DNA of 43,640 bases from Chloroflexota bacterium (GTDB taxonomy: Bacteria; Chloroflexota; Dehalococcoidia; Dehalococcoidales; RBG-16-60-22): the NCBI GenBank assembly GCA_016190585.1, contig JACPQH010000128.1, positions 1 to 43,640 of the forward strand, given 5' to 3'. Within the stretch, counting starts at the first letter, position 1, and each line of letters begins with the position of its first letter. The notes beneath the pieces were generated by a model that ran no database searches, was not told where the DNA came from, and saw only the letters and a program-made list of their open reading frames with translations. Shown here one piece after another: positions 33,628-43,640 of this stretch. The translations under genes and the position numbers were made by a program.

Positions 33628-34428
33628 TCAGGCCAGCAGGCTGGCTGCCAGGAAGAAGTAGTAAGCGGCCACGCCGGCGAAGACCAGGCTGTCCATCCGG
33701 TCGAGCACGCCGCCGTGTCCCGGCAAGAGCCGGCCTGATTCCTTGACGCCGCCGCTGCGCTTGAGGCGCGACTCCACGAGATCGCCGAGCTGGGCGCAAA
33801 CGCTGATAACCACCCCGAAGAGCGCCGCCGCGGGGTAGCCCATCGGCTTCAGGAGCGCCGTCAGCCCGAGGCTGATCGCCACCGCCCCGACCAGTCCGGC
33901 GGCCGCCCCTTCCCAGGTCTTCCCGGGGCTCACGCGCGGCGCCAGCCGGTGCCGGCCAAAGCTCCGGCCGACAAAAAAGGCGGCGCTGTCCGAAGCGAAG
34001 GTAACCAGCAGGGTCAAGAGCAGCCACTCCCGGCCGGCTTCCAGTCGCAGGCTCACCAGGTAGCTCATGAGCCAGCCGGCGTAAAAAATTCCGGCCAGGG
34101 TCCACGCCCAGACCAGGGCGCCGCCCGCCCGATCGCGCAGGAACAGGAGCAGCGCCATCGGCAGGATAACCGCCGCGGTCAGCAGGAGCGGTAGCACCAT
34201 GCCGAACGGGAAATGCGGGCTGACGATAAAAAGCAGCGTCAGCACGCCCCCGAAGACCAGCAAGGCGGGAACTCTGGCTACCCCGGTGATGCGATAGAAC
34301 TCCAGCACGCCGAGCAGCCCGAAAACGGCCGCCAGGATGGTGAACCAGGGCAGCGGCCCGTCGAACCAGACCGAGGCCAGCACCAGCGGCAGACCCCACA
34401 GCGCCGTGATGACCCGTTTATTGAGCAT
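33628..34428 (-). CDS. cdsA: Phosphatidate cytidylyltransferase
   Basis: A 266-residue membrane enzyme with about seven to eight helices that makes CDP-diacylglycerol for phospholipid synthesis. The C-terminal signature is recognisable as SRLKRSGGVKESGRLLPGHG followed by LDRMDSLVF. The usual KD pair reads KE here. The gene starts 3 nt after the uppS stop. Confidence 0.93.
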   Translation of the reverse strand: MLNKRVITALWGLPLVLASVWFDGPLPWFTILAAVFGLLGVLEFYRITGVARVPALLVFGGVLTLLFIVSPHFPFGMVLPLLLTAAVILPMALLLFLRDRAGGALVWAWTLAGIFYAGWLMSYLVSLRLEAGREWLLLTLLVTFASDSAAFFVGRSFGRHRLAPRVSPGKTWEGAAAGLVGAVAISLGLTALLKPMGYPAAALFGVVISVCAQLGDLVESRLKRSGGVKESGRLLPGHGGVLDRMDSLVFAGVAAYYFFLAASLLA

Positions 34429-34431
34429 GGT

Positions 34432-35133
34432 TCAGGCGGAAAGGCCGCCGAAACGCCGCTGTCTCCGGCTGTAGGCGTCCAGCGCCTTGTCCAGCTCCTC
34501 TTCGTCGAAATCGGGCCAGAGCACCGGGGTGAAATATAGCTCGCTGTAGGCCGTCTGCCACATGAGGAAGTTGCTGATGCGGAGCTCGCCGCCCGTCCGG
34601 ATGACCAGGTCGACATCGGGCAAGCCGGCGGTGTACAGAAAGCGCTCGAACAGCTTCTCGTCAACCTCGTCCGGCGGCAGGCGCTGGTCGAGCAAGCGGC
34701 GCACGGCGTTGATTATCTCGAAACGCCCGCCGTAGTTAAAGGCGAAGCTGACCGTCATCCCCGGGTTGCCCCGGGTCAGCTCGACGGCGCGGCTGATGGA
34801 CTGCCGCGCCTCCGGGGACAGCTCTTCCAGGCTGCCCAGGTGCTTGACGCGGAAACCGTTGCGGTGCAGCTCCATCGTCTCCCTCTCGATGGTCTCGGCC
34901 AGCAGTCTCAGCAGGCCGCGGACTTCATTATCGGGACGGTGCCAGTTCTCCGTGGAGAAGGCATAGAGCGTGACGTAGCCGACGCCGCGCCGGTTGAGCC
35001 ACTTGACGATGTTGCGGGTATTGTTCACCCCGGCCTGGTGGCCTTCCAGGCGGGACAACCCCCGCTGCTCCGCCCACCGGCCGTTGCCGTCCATGATAAT
35101 GGCAATGTGTCCGGGGAGACTGCTGCTTTTCAT
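34432..35133 (-). CDS. uppS: Isoprenyl (undecaprenyl-diphosphate) synthase
   Basis: A 233-residue cis-prenyltransferase that makes the lipid carrier for cell-envelope sugars. The signature HIAIIMDGNGRWAEQRG carries catalytic D15, with FAFNYGGR and DLVIRTGGELRISNFL further on. Sits between frr and cdsA in the standard order. Confidence 0.95.
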   Translation of the reverse strand: MKSSSLPGHIAIIMDGNGRWAEQRGLSRLEGHQAGVNNTRNIVKWLNRRGVGYVTLYAFSTENWHRPDNEVRGLLRLLAETIERETMELHRNGFRVKHLGSLEELSPEARQSISRAVELTRGNPGMTVSFAFNYGGRFEIINAVRRLLDQRLPPDEVDEKLFERFLYTAGLPDVDLVIRTGGELRISNFLMWQTAYSELYFTPVLWPDFDEEELDKALDAYSRRQRRFGGLSA

Positions 35134-35157
35134 ACCGGGGCAATTACGGACAGAGGA

Positions 35158-36945
<1,788 letters not shown>

Positions 36946-36955
36946 AGTTCCCTCC

Positions 36956-37720
36956 TTAAGTCTGATCGGGGGTAAAGATAAGCGGCTCGGCCGGCTGGAG
37001 GTCTTTCTGCTCGCCCTCTTCCAGCGGCACAGCGGCCTGGGCCTTGCCTTCCAGGACCGCGTCGGCGATCTTGCTGCAGATGAGGCGGATAGCCCGGATG
37101 GCGTCATCGTTGGCCGGGATAGGGTGGTCAATCATGTCCGGATTGCAGTTGGTATCGCAGATGGCTACCACCGGGACGCTCATGCGCCGGGCCTCCGCCA
37201 GGGCGATATTCTCGTTGGTGGGGTCAACAATGAACAGGGCGCTGGGCAGCGCCGTCATCTCTTTGAAACCGCCCATCTGCTTGTTGAGCTTGGCAATCTC
37301 TTCAGCGACCTTCTTGGACTCCTTCTTGGAGAGGTGCGCCAGCTCGCCGCGGGCCTGCTGGTCCTCGAAGCGGACCAGGTGATCGATACGCGCCTGGATA
37401 GTGGTGAAGTTGGTCAGCATGCCGCCGAGCCACCGCTGGTTGACATAGTACATGCCGCTGCGCGTGGCTTCTTCCGCCACGGACTCCTGCGCCTGTTTCT
37501 TGGTGCCGACGAAGAGGATAGCGCCGCCCTCGGCGACCGTCCGCCGGATGAAATCACAGGCCTTGGCAAGCATGACGACCGTTTTTTCCAGGTCGATTAT
37601 GTGAATGCCGTTGCGCTTGGTGAAGATATAGTTCCGCATGCGCGGGTGCCAACGGCCTGTCTGATGTCCAAAGTGAGTACCGGCCTCAAGAAGCTGCTTT
37701 ATAGTCGCTGTATCTGGCAA
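36956..37720 (-). CDS. rpsB: 30S ribosomal protein S2
   Basis: A 254-residue protein. Family features are [19 protein letters not shown], then [21 protein letters not shown] and [16 protein letters not shown]. The start is TTG 37720 with GGAGG 5 nt upstream. First gene of the operon, behind TTGCCG-18-TATACT. Confidence 0.96.
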   Translation of the reverse strand: MPDTATIKQLLEAGTHFGHQTGRWHPRMRNYIFTKRNGIHIIDLEKTVVMLAKACDFIRRTVAEGGAILFVGTKKQAQESVAEEATRSGMYYVNQRWLGGMLTNFTTIQARIDHLVRFEDQQARGELAHLSKKESKKVAEEIAKLNKQMGGFKEMTALPSALFIVDPTNENIALAEARRMSVPVVAICDTNCNPDMIDHPIPANDDAIRAIRLICSKIADAVLEGKAQAAVPLEEGEQKDLQPAEPLIFTPDQT

Positions 37721-37750
37721 ATCCGCCTCCTAAACTGTAGTCAATCTAGT

Positions 37751-37780
37751 AGTATATCATAAAGCTCGATTCACCGGCAA
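37751..37780 (-). promoter_or_regulatory. Promoter of the rpsB operon
   Basis: On the minus strand TTGCCG (37780-37775), an 18-nt spacer and TATACT (37756-37751), about 30 nt before the rpsB start. Confidence 0.65.
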
Positions 37781-37913
37781 TATCGGAGGCTGCGGGCTTT
37801 AAATCGAGCGCCGCCGCGCTTTAATTAAATACGGCGGCAAGCTACCATATTTCTTGCATATTTGCCCCAGTTATGATAGAGTTACTACAGTAAAATTTAC
37901 TAGAACTGTCGCA

Positions 37914-37937
37914 AAGTGGGTTCATTCCCACTTTTTT
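37914..37937 (+). terminator. Intrinsic terminator/attenuator hairpin in the nusA leader
   Basis: AAGTGGG (37914-37920), loop TTCATT, CCCACTT (37927-37933), then a T-run through 37937. It lies 32 nt before nusA, in the position where a similar hairpin is common upstream of rimP. It may attenuate the operon, perhaps in response to NusA. Confidence 0.7.
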
Positions 37938-37969
37938 ATTAAGAGGGAATCGGAGGTCTGAGGCAAGGG

Positions 37970-39508
37970 ATGAAGAGTGAGTTTCTGCTCGCCATAACCC
38001 AGCTCTCGGCAGAAAAAAGCCTGCCGAAAGAGGTGGTTATTAACGCTATCGAGGCAGCTCTTGTCTCCGCTTACCGCAAGGACAACTTCATCCCCAACCA
38101 GAACATCGTGGTCAAGATCAACCCGACCACGGGCAAAGTAGAGGTCTGGGCGGAAAAAGAGGTGGTGGAAAAGCCCGCCGATAGCCGCCGGGAGATTTCC
38201 CTCCAGGAGGCGCGCCGCGCCAAGGCGGACGTCCAGGTGGGCGACACCCTGATGGTGGAATCGACCCCCCAGAACGCCGGCCGTATCGCCGCCCAGACGG
38301 CCAAGCAGGTCATCCTGCAGCGCCTGCATGAAGCCGAGCACAGCGCCATCTTCGAGGAATACACCAACAAAGAGGGCGACGCCATCACCGGCCTTATCCA
38401 GCGCATCGAACCGGGCCAGATTACGGTTGACCTCGGCCGCACCGAGGCCGTCCTGCCGGCCGCCGAGCAGATGCGCAGCGAGCGCTACCGGGTCGGCCAG
38501 CGGCTGAAGGTGCTGGTGCTGCAGGCCGCCCGCACCAGCAAGGGCGCCCGGGTGATCGTCTCCCGCTCGCACCCTGACCTGCTGCGCCGGCTTTTCGAGC
38601 TTGAGGTCCCCGAGGTCTATAACGGGACGGTCGAGATAAAATCCGTGGCCCGGGAGGCGGGCTACCGCTCCAAGGTGGCGGTAAGCGCCCGGCAGGAAGG
38701 CATTGACCCGGTGGGCTGCTGCGTCGGGCTGCGCGGCATCCGGATACAGAACACCGTCAACGAGCTGAACGGTGAGAAGATAGACGTGGTCACGTGGCAC
38801 TCCGACCCGGCCGTGTTTATCGCCAGCGCCCTCAGCCCGGCCCACATCGTGAGCGTCGAGCTTAACCAGGCGGAGAAGATCGCCCGGGTGGTGGTGCCGG
38901 ACAAGCAGCTTTCCCTGGCCATCGGCAAGGAAGGACAGAACGCCAGGCTGGCCGCCAAGCTGACCGGCTGGCGGATTGATATCAAGAGCGGTTCCGCGGT
39001 TGAGGCGGAAAAGGCGGCGGCAGCCCGGGCGGAAGCCGAGAAAGCCGAGAAGGCCAGGCTGCAAGCGGCGGCGGAGGCGCCTCCGCCACCGGTGGCCGTG
39101 CCACCGGAACCCGTCATGGCGGCCCCGCAGAAACCCGCCCCGGCCATCGAACCCGAGCCGGCAGCGCCAGAACCGGTAGTGGCCGAGCCTGTGGCGGCAG
39201 AACCGGTGACGGCAAAGGCGGAGGTCGAGGTGACCGAGCCGGCGCCGGTAACCGAGGAAAAAGCCGAGGCGCCGCCTCCCGAGCCGGTCGCTGTGCCGGT
39301 ACAGGAAGCCATTCCGGCGCGTTTCCTGGCGCCGCGCGAGGGCCCGAACAAGAGCCAGATCCGGTTTGCCGAGGACCTGCTCATGGCCAGAACGGGTAAA
39401 GCGGATAAGTCCAAGAAGAAAAAGAAGAAAGGCTACAAGGAAGACGAGGCCCCCAAGGCGAAGAGGGCCCGCCGGGAGTTTGATTATAGCGGCGATGACG
39501 AGGTCTAA
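37970..39508 (+). CDS. nusA: Transcription termination/antitermination protein NusA with A/P/E-rich extension
   Basis: A 512-residue RNA-polymerase-binding factor. The N-terminal domain comes first, then S1 (about residues 135-200), KH1 and KH2, with [20 protein letters not shown] near 320. From about residue 345 it departs from the usual protein. An Ala/Pro/Glu-rich stretch with repeated [13 protein letters not shown] runs to about 450, followed by a Lys-rich tail ([13 protein letters not shown]). The start ATG 37970 follows AAGGG. First gene of its operon because rimP is absent. Confidence 0.95.
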   Translation: MKSEFLLAITQLSAEKSLPKEVVINAIEAALVSAYRKDNFIPNQNIVVKINPTTGKVEVWAEKEVVEKPADSRREISLQEARRAKADVQVGDTLMVESTPQNAGRIAAQTAKQVILQRLHEAEHSAIFEEYTNKEGDAITGLIQRIEPGQITVDLGRTEAVLPAAEQMRSERYRVGQRLKVLVLQAARTSKGARVIVSRSHPDLLRRLFELEVPEVYNGTVEIKSVAREAGYRSKVAVSARQEGIDPVGCCVGLRGIRIQNTVNELNGEKIDVVTWHSDPAVFIASALSPAHIVSVELNQAEKIARVVVPDKQLSLAIGKEGQNARLAAKLTGWRIDIKSGSAVEAEKAAAARAEAEKAEKARLQAAAEAPPPPVAVPPEPVMAAPQKPAPAIEPEPAAPEPVVAEPVAAEPVTAKAEVEVTEPAPVTEEKAEAPPPEPVAVPVQEAIPARFLAPREGPNKSQIRFAEDLLMARTGKADKSKKKKKKGYKEDEAPKAKRARREFDYSGDDEV

Positions 39509-39779
39509 ACCGAGGCCCGCCGTCCAGCGGGCTTGCGTCGCCTGCCGCCAGGCAAGGGACAAGCGCGAGATGGTGCGCATCGTGCGCACCCCGGCCGGCG
39601 CCGTGGAGATCGACGCCGGCGGCCGGAAGGCGGGGCGGGGGGCGTACCTCTGCCCGGCCCCGGTGTGCTGGGACGCCGCGCTGAAAGGCTCCCGGCTGGA
39701 ACACGCCCTGCGCGGCAGCCTGAGCCCGCAGGACCGCCAGGATATCCTGAGATATTTTAGAGAGATAAGAGGGGATTAG
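39495..39779 (+). CDS. rnpM: RNase P RNA-binding protein RnpM (YlxR)
   Basis: A 94-residue basic protein. It opens [20 protein letters not shown] and shows [11 protein letters not shown] with further Cys, the YlxR family pattern. RnpM is reported to bind RNase P RNA. ATG 39495 overlaps the nusA end by 14 nt; longer readings lie within nusA. Its stop overlaps the infB start by 1 nt. Confidence 0.92.
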   Translation: MTRSKPRPAVQRACVACRQARDKREMVRIVRTPAGAVEIDAGGRKAGRGAYLCPAPVCWDAALKGSRLEHALRGSLSPQDRQDILRYFREIRGD

Positions 39780-41596
39780 TGGCTAGAATAAGCAGAGCAA
39801 ACGAGACCGAAGCCGTGGCGCCCCAGGCGGAAAAAACCCGGGCGGGCAAGGGGGGCGTTTACGAGCTGCCCCATTCCCTGACGGTGCGGCAACTGGCGGA
39901 GATCCTGCAGCTCAACGCCATCGACATTATCAAGCAGCTGATGCGCCAGGGCATCATGGCCAGCATCAACCAGATTATCAGCTACGAGTCCGCCGCGGCG
40001 GTCGCCAAGACCTTCGGTATCGAGACCCGGCTCCACTCCCGGACAGCCGCGGCTACCGCCAGGACCGAGCTGAAGAAGAAGATTAAGACCGAGGAAGCCG
40101 GCAACCTGCAGCCCCGCCCGCCAGTAGTCACTGTCATGGGTCACGTCGACCACGGCAAGACCCGGCTGCTGGACGCCATCCGCCAGACCAATGTCATGGC
40201 CACCGAGGCCGGCGCCATCACCCAGCACATCGGCGCCTACCAGGTAACGGTCAACGCCCAGAAGATTACCTTCCTGGATACCCCCGGTCATGAGGCTTTT
40301 ACCGCCATGCGGGCGCACGGCGCCCAGATTACCGACATCATCATCCTTGTCGTGGCCGCCGACGACGGCGTCATGCCGCAGACCATCGAGGCCATCAATC
40401 ACGCCCGCGCTGCCGGCGTCCCCATCGTCGTCGCCGTCAACAAGATGGACAAGCCGACCGCCAACCCCGACCGCGTCAAGCAGCAGCTTGCCGAAGCCGG
40501 GCTTGTCGTCGAGGAGTGGGGCGGGGAGACCATCGCCGTGCCTATATCCGCGAAAGAGAAAAAGGGCATCGACGAGCTCCTGGAAAACCTGCTGCTGGTA
40601 GCTGAGATCGAGGACTTCCGGGCCGACCCCGCCCGGCCGGCGGTGGGCGTGGTCATCGAGGCCGAAATGGACAAGTCGCGCGGCCCTATCGCCACCGTTC
40701 TCATCCAGAACGGCACCCTGAAGGTCGGCGACCTCCTGGTCGTGGGCAACACCTCCGGGCGCGTCCGGGCGATGTTCAACGATGTCGGCAAGAGGCTGAA
40801 AAAGGCGGAGCCGGCCACGCCGGTGGCTATCCTCGGCCTGGACGGCGTGGCGCAATCCGGCGACCTGCTTAACGCCGTCGTTGACGAGCACGAGGCCCAG
40901 GCCTTGATCGAAAGGCGCCGGCAGGAGCTGGCCCCGAAGAAATCGGTAAGCCTGACCAACCTGTTCGACCAGATAGCTTCCGGCAGCGTAAAGGAGCTGG
41001 ATATCATCCTGAAGACGGACGTCCAGGGCAGCATCGAGCCTATAAAGACGTCCCTGGAGAAGCTGCAGACCGAGACGGTGCAGGTGCGGATAATACACAG
41101 CGGCACCGGCAATATCAACGAGAGCGACGTGATGCTGGCTATCGCCTCCAAGGGGCTGGTTATCGGCTTCAGCGTCAGCGTGGATGCCGGGGCGCGCCGC
41201 CTGGCCACCGCCCAGAATGTCGATGTCCGCACCTACGACATCATCTACAACCTGATCGATGACGTCGAGAAAGCCATCAAGGGACTGCTCGAGCCGACCT
41301 TCGTCGAGGTTATCGAAGGGCGGGCCGAGGTCCGGGCCATCTTCTCCGCCGGCAAAGGGAAGAAGGCGGCGGGTGTCTACGTTACCGACGGCAAGGTCAG
41401 CCGCAACGCCTCGGTCAGGGTCCTGCGGGCGGGCAAGAAGCTGCTCGAAGGCGGCGTTATCGGCAGCCTGAAGCGTTTCAAGGATGACGTCCGCGAGGTG
41501 GCGGCCGGCTTCGAGTGCGGCGTCAGCCTCAAGGATTTTGACGATTTACAGGCCGGCGACGTCCTGGAGTTCTACACCATGACCAAGTCCGCCTGA
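39779..41596 (+). CDS. infB: Translation initiation factor IF-2, short form
   Basis: A 605-residue GTPase that places fMet-tRNA on the 30S subunit. The short N-terminal part has [17 protein letters not shown], the conserved IF2_N. GTPase motifs are [22 protein letters not shown] and SAKEKKG. Domains II to IV follow and look complete. It starts at GTG 39779 with GAGGGG upstream. The long N-terminal extension of E. coli IF-2 is absent. Confidence 0.96.
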   Translation: MARISRANETEAVAPQAEKTRAGKGGVYELPHSLTVRQLAEILQLNAIDIIKQLMRQGIMASINQIISYESAAAVAKTFGIETRLHSRTAAATARTELKKKIKTEEAGNLQPRPPVVTVMGHVDHGKTRLLDAIRQTNVMATEAGAITQHIGAYQVTVNAQKITFLDTPGHEAFTAMRAHGAQITDIIILVVAADDGVMPQTIEAINHARAAGVPIVVAVNKMDKPTANPDRVKQQLAEAGLVVEEWGGETIAVPISAKEKKGIDELLENLLLVAEIEDFRADPARPAVGVVIEAEMDKSRGPIATVLIQNGTLKVGDLLVVGNTSGRVRAMFNDVGKRLKKAEPATPVAILGLDGVAQSGDLLNAVVDEHEAQALIERRRQELAPKKSVSLTNLFDQIASGSVKELDIILKTDVQGSIEPIKTSLEKLQTETVQVRIIHSGTGNINESDVMLAIASKGLVIGFSVSVDAGARRLATAQNVDVRTYDIIYNLIDDVEKAIKGLLEPTFVEVIEGRAEVRAIFSAGKGKKAAGVYVTDGKVSRNASVRVLRAGKKLLEGGVIGSLKRFKDDVREVAAGFECGVSLKDFDDLQAGDVLEFYTMTKSA

Positions 41597-41609
41597 TGGA
41601 TAAAGCCCG

Positions 41610-41963
41610 ATGTCATACCGGCTGCAGAAAATCAACAGCGTCATCCAGCAAGAGCTCAGCGAGCTGCTGCACAGTCAAGTCAAAGACCCGCGGCTGAGCC
41701 AGTTCATCTGCGTGACCGATGTCCGCACCTCGCCGGATATCAAGTTCGCCAAGGTGTTCGTGAGCTTCATCGGCACCGAGGAAGAGAAGGTCAAAGCGAT
41801 GAGCGCCCTCTCCGGGGCCGCCGGTTTCCTGCGAAAGGAGCTCGCCCGGCGCCTGCGGCTGAGGTCTATCCCCGAGCTGAGCTTCCACTGGGACGACTCC
41901 ATCGAGCGGGCGGACCGCGTCATGTCCCTGCTTGACAAGGTCAGCGAAGAGCGAGAAGACTAG
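41610..41963 (+). CDS. rbfA: Ribosome-binding factor A
   Basis: A 117-residue KH-fold factor for 30S maturation. Features are YRLQKINSVIQQELSELL and the IPELSFHWDDSIERA C-terminal motif. It follows infB after 13 nt. The downstream gap to truB is filled by a repeat element. Confidence 0.95.
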   Translation: MSYRLQKINSVIQQELSELLHSQVKDPRLSQFICVTDVRTSPDIKFAKVFVSFIGTEEEKVKAMSALSGAAGFLRKELARRLRLRSIPELSFHWDDSIERADRVMSLLDKVSEERED

Positions 41964-41991
41964 ACGCTCCCGCATCTTGGTTCCCCTCAGG

Positions 41992-42149
41992 GCTTGTGAA
42001 GAATTGGCAAACGCGTTAATAATGTCCCTTCTCCCTCGTTGGGAGAAGGCGAGGATGGGGGCGTCGACTCTCCCGGGGTCAACGCCCTCACCTTAATCCT
42101 CCCCGCCGGTAGAGGAAATATTTTGAGATTGCCTGATTTGTTCACAAGC
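41992..42149. repeat. Inverted-repeat element copy D inside the nusA operon
   Basis: 158 bp bounded by GCTTGTGAA (41992-42000) and TTCACAAGC (42141-42149). The interior matches copies A to C (CCTTCTCCC with GGGAGAAGG, CCTCACCTTAATCCTC, ATATTTTGAGATT) with differences. It separates rbfA from truB. Confidence 0.8.
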
Positions 42150-42178
42150 TTTCAGCGAGACCGCCGCGGGAGGCCCAA

Positions 42179-43081
42179 CTGGACGGGATACTGAATATCG
42201 ATAAGCCGGCCGGCGTCACGTCTTTCCGCGTCGTGGCGGCGGTCAAAGCCCTGAGCCGGGAACGGCGGGTGGGCCACGCCGGCACGCTCGATCTCCTGGC
42301 CACCGGCGTCCTGCCCGTCTGCCTGGGCAAGGCCACCCGCGTGGTCGGGTTCCTGATGGGCGCCGTCAAGGTCTACCGCGCCGATATCGAGCTCGGGGTG
42401 AGCACCGACAGCTACGACGCGCTGGGCAATGTCACGCGCACCGCCGATATCGCCTCGGTGGGGCTGGCTGACATTGTTTCGGCCCTCGCTCCCTTTCACG
42501 GGCGTATCCGCCAGACGCCGCCCATGTTCAGCGCCCTGAAACACCGGGGCACGCCCCTCTACCGGCTGGCCCGTGCCGGCATCGAGATAGAACGCGCGGA
42601 GCGTGAGGCCGTCATTCACCGGCTCGATATCCTAGCATGGCAACCGCCGGTGCTCTCCCTGGAAATCGCGTGCGGCAAGGGTACCTACATCCGGTCCATC
42701 GCTCACGACCTGGGCGAGTCCCTGGGGTGCGGCGCCAGCCTGAAAGGGCTTGTCCGGCGCGCTTGCGGCGGCTTCCGCCAGGAAGAGAGCGTCTCCCTGC
42801 CGCGACTGGAAGAGGCCTTCCGCGCCGGCTACTGGACGCGCTATCTCTACCCGCCGGACGAGGCCCTGCTCGGCTTCGACGCCGTGGTCCTGGGCGATGC
42901 CAAAGCGGGTATTCTCGGTCACGGCGGCGCCCTGCCGGCCCGGGCGAGCTATAGCGACGACCGCCTCTGCCGGGCCTATGACCTTGAAGGGCGTTTCCTG
43001 GGCGTGCTGCGCCCGGAGGGCGGGCAGTGGCGGGCGTGCCGGGTCTTCACCGCGCCGTCAGGCGTGCGCGCCACCTCTTGA
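42179..43081 (+). CDS. truB: tRNA pseudouridine-55 synthase, probable CTG start
   Basis: A 300-residue enzyme that forms pseudouridine 55 in tRNA. Family motifs are DGILNIDKPAGVTS at the N-terminus and GHAGTLDLLATGVLPV with catalytic D38. Later come KGTYIRSIAHDLG and a C-terminal PUA-like domain. The first ATG/GTG/TTG in frame is GTG 42233, which would remove the conserved opening motif. CTG 42179 lies 5 nt after GGGAGG, and the next upstream stop in frame is TGA at 42134. CTG is therefore the best start. Confidence 0.92.
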   Translation: MDGILNIDKPAGVTSFRVVAAVKALSRERRVGHAGTLDLLATGVLPVCLGKATRVVGFLMGAVKVYRADIELGVSTDSYDALGNVTRTADIASVGLADIVSALAPFHGRIRQTPPMFSALKHRGTPLYRLARAGIEIERAEREAVIHRLDILAWQPPVLSLEIACGKGTYIRSIAHDLGESLGCGASLKGLVRRACGGFRQEESVSLPRLEEAFRAGYWTRYLYPPDEALLGFDAVVLGDAKAGILGHGGALPARASYSDDRLCRAYDLEGRFLGVLRPEGGQWRACRVFTAPSGVRATS

Positions 43082-43106
43082 CAGTTAACCGGGGAGGGGG
43101 TATAGT
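43078..43106 (+). promoter_or_regulatory. Promoter of the DUF5679 gene
   Basis: TTGACA (43078-43083, overlapping the truB stop), a 17-nt spacer and TATAGT (43101-43106). The next gene starts 28 nt further. Confidence 0.75.
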
Positions 43107-43134
43107 TAACCTCGTGTCAGGTGAGGTGTGACCG

Positions 43135-43278
43135 GTGCAAGCTTACTGCTTCAAATGCCGTGGCAATAAGGAGATTAAGAACCAGGTCCCCATTACCATG
43201 AGAAACGGCAGGCCGGCGCTGCGCGGCATCTGCCCTGCCTGCGGGACCAAGCTGTTCAGAATCGGAAAATCCGTTTGA
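43135..43278 (+). CDS. DUF5679 zinc-ribbon protein
   Basis: A 47-residue protein with two Cys pairs, AYCFKCRGNKE and GICPACGTKLFR. The phrase ITMRNGRPAL followed by GTKLFRIGK identifies DUF5679. It probably binds one zinc; function is unknown. The start is GTG 43135 with GAGGT 7 nt upstream. It has its own promoter. Confidence 0.85.
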   Translation: MQAYCFKCRGNKEIKNQVPITMRNGRPALRGICPACGTKLFRIGKSV

Positions 43279-43369
43279 TGCCTCTCATCCGCCTGACCGC
43301 CGCCAGCTTCTCACGCCAACCCATCTCGCCTGATAACGGCGGAGTCCACTTTTAAGGAGATACTGAGGA

Positions 43370-43640
43370 ATGGGTAAAATCAATGTAGCCATAATCGGGG
43401 TGGGCAACTGTGCCTCTTCCCTGGTTCAGGGCGTCTACTATTATAAAAAGGCCCGGGAGAACGAGTTCGTGCCCGGCCTGATGCACGTCAATCTCGGCGG
43501 GTACCACATCAGCGACGTCAACTTCGTCGCCGCCTTCGACGTCGATAAAAACAAGGTAGGCAAGGACCTCGGCGAGGCCATCTATACCGCGCCCAACAAC
43601 ACCTACAAGTTCTGCGACGTGCCCAGGATCGGCGTCAAGG
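43370..43640 (+). CDS. ino1: Inositol-3-phosphate synthase, 5' part only
   Basis: Starts at ATG 43370 with GAGGA and AAGGAG upstream and runs off the window after 90 codons. The NAD site [18 protein letters not shown] and [14 protein letters not shown] then [13 protein letters not shown] match the actinobacterial/archaeal type of myo-inositol phosphate synthase, which converts glucose 6-phosphate to inositol 3-phosphate. It may feed inositol lipids or solutes. Confidence 0.92.
   Translation, partial: MGKINVAIIGVGNCASSLVQGVYYYKKARENEFVPGLMHVNLGGYHISDVNFVAAFDVDKNKVGKDLGEAIYTAPNNTYKFCDVPRIGVK

Noticed and set aside
39776..41098. Long minus-strand frame opposite infB
   Set aside because: It is a low-complexity shadow of a GC-rich gene; infB motifs are clear on the plus strand.
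42233..43081. truB starting at GTG 42233
   Set aside because: It would remove the conserved NIDKPAG motif and has no ribosome-binding site at the right distance.

Overview
The window is GC-rich bacterial chromosome. The best guess at its source is a member of the Chloroflexota, probably a Dehalococcoidia-like anaerobe. The reasons are a long-type SRP RNA, a short EF-Ts and IF-2, a ThrRS without a TGS domain, a DUF5679 zinc ribbon next to an inositol-phosphate synthase, and a catabolic set of TRAP transporter, tungsten/molybdenum aldehyde:ferredoxin oxidoreductase (AOR) and selenoprotein. The placement rests on gene content and family recognition, not on a search.

Layout. Positions 89-1305 hold a TauE/SafE anion exporter with its DUF1634 partner. 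Positions 1353-4872 (minus) hold a TRAP transporter operon (dctP, dctQ, dctM, then a small alpha/beta-barrel protein) behind a perfect TTGACA-17-TATAAT promoter. Positions 5054-12240 (all minus) hold an accessory metabolic block: AOR oxidoreductase, a four-cluster ferredoxin, a conserved protein of unknown function, a UGSC-type selenoprotein read through an in-frame UGA, an HD-domain protein, a metallo-beta-lactamase-fold hydrolase and a DHA2-type MFS exporter. Positions 12395-16515 hold an EamA permease, a CCA-adding-type nucleotidyltransferase, ispE, rsmA and a 273-nt SRP RNA gene. Positions 16814-21547 hold an OFA-like MFS carrier diverging from a NarL-type two-component system, then an M20 peptidase.

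From 21598 the content is mostly housekeeping: rlmN, thrS, rsfS, ndk, a HAD phosphatase, a PaaI thioesterase, thiL and a glyoxalase-II-like hydrolase. Positions 29026-30046 hold a TetR-type regulator behind an extended -10 promoter and a 40-bp palindrome, with a 38-residue membrane microprotein as the first gene. Positions 30074-32815 hold a HAD phosphatase paired with a GT4 glycosyltransferase fused to a PH-like membrane module. Positions 32888-37720 (minus) are the rpsB-tsf-pyrH-frr-uppS-cdsA-rsmG operon. Positions 37970-43081 are a nusA-rnpM-infB-rbfA-truB operon lacking rimP and ylxQ. The window ends with DUF5679 and the start of an inositol-phosphate synthase.

The most interesting points are: the UGSC selenoprotein, split in two by naive gene calling, with a bacterial SECIS-like hairpin 3' of the UGA; its conserved neighbour and the redox genes around it; the glycosyltransferase/PH-like fusion; the TetR/microprotein unit; apparent CTG start codons at truB and rsfS; and a family of miniature inverted-repeat elements, one inside the nusA operon and others in a 209-bp tandem array.
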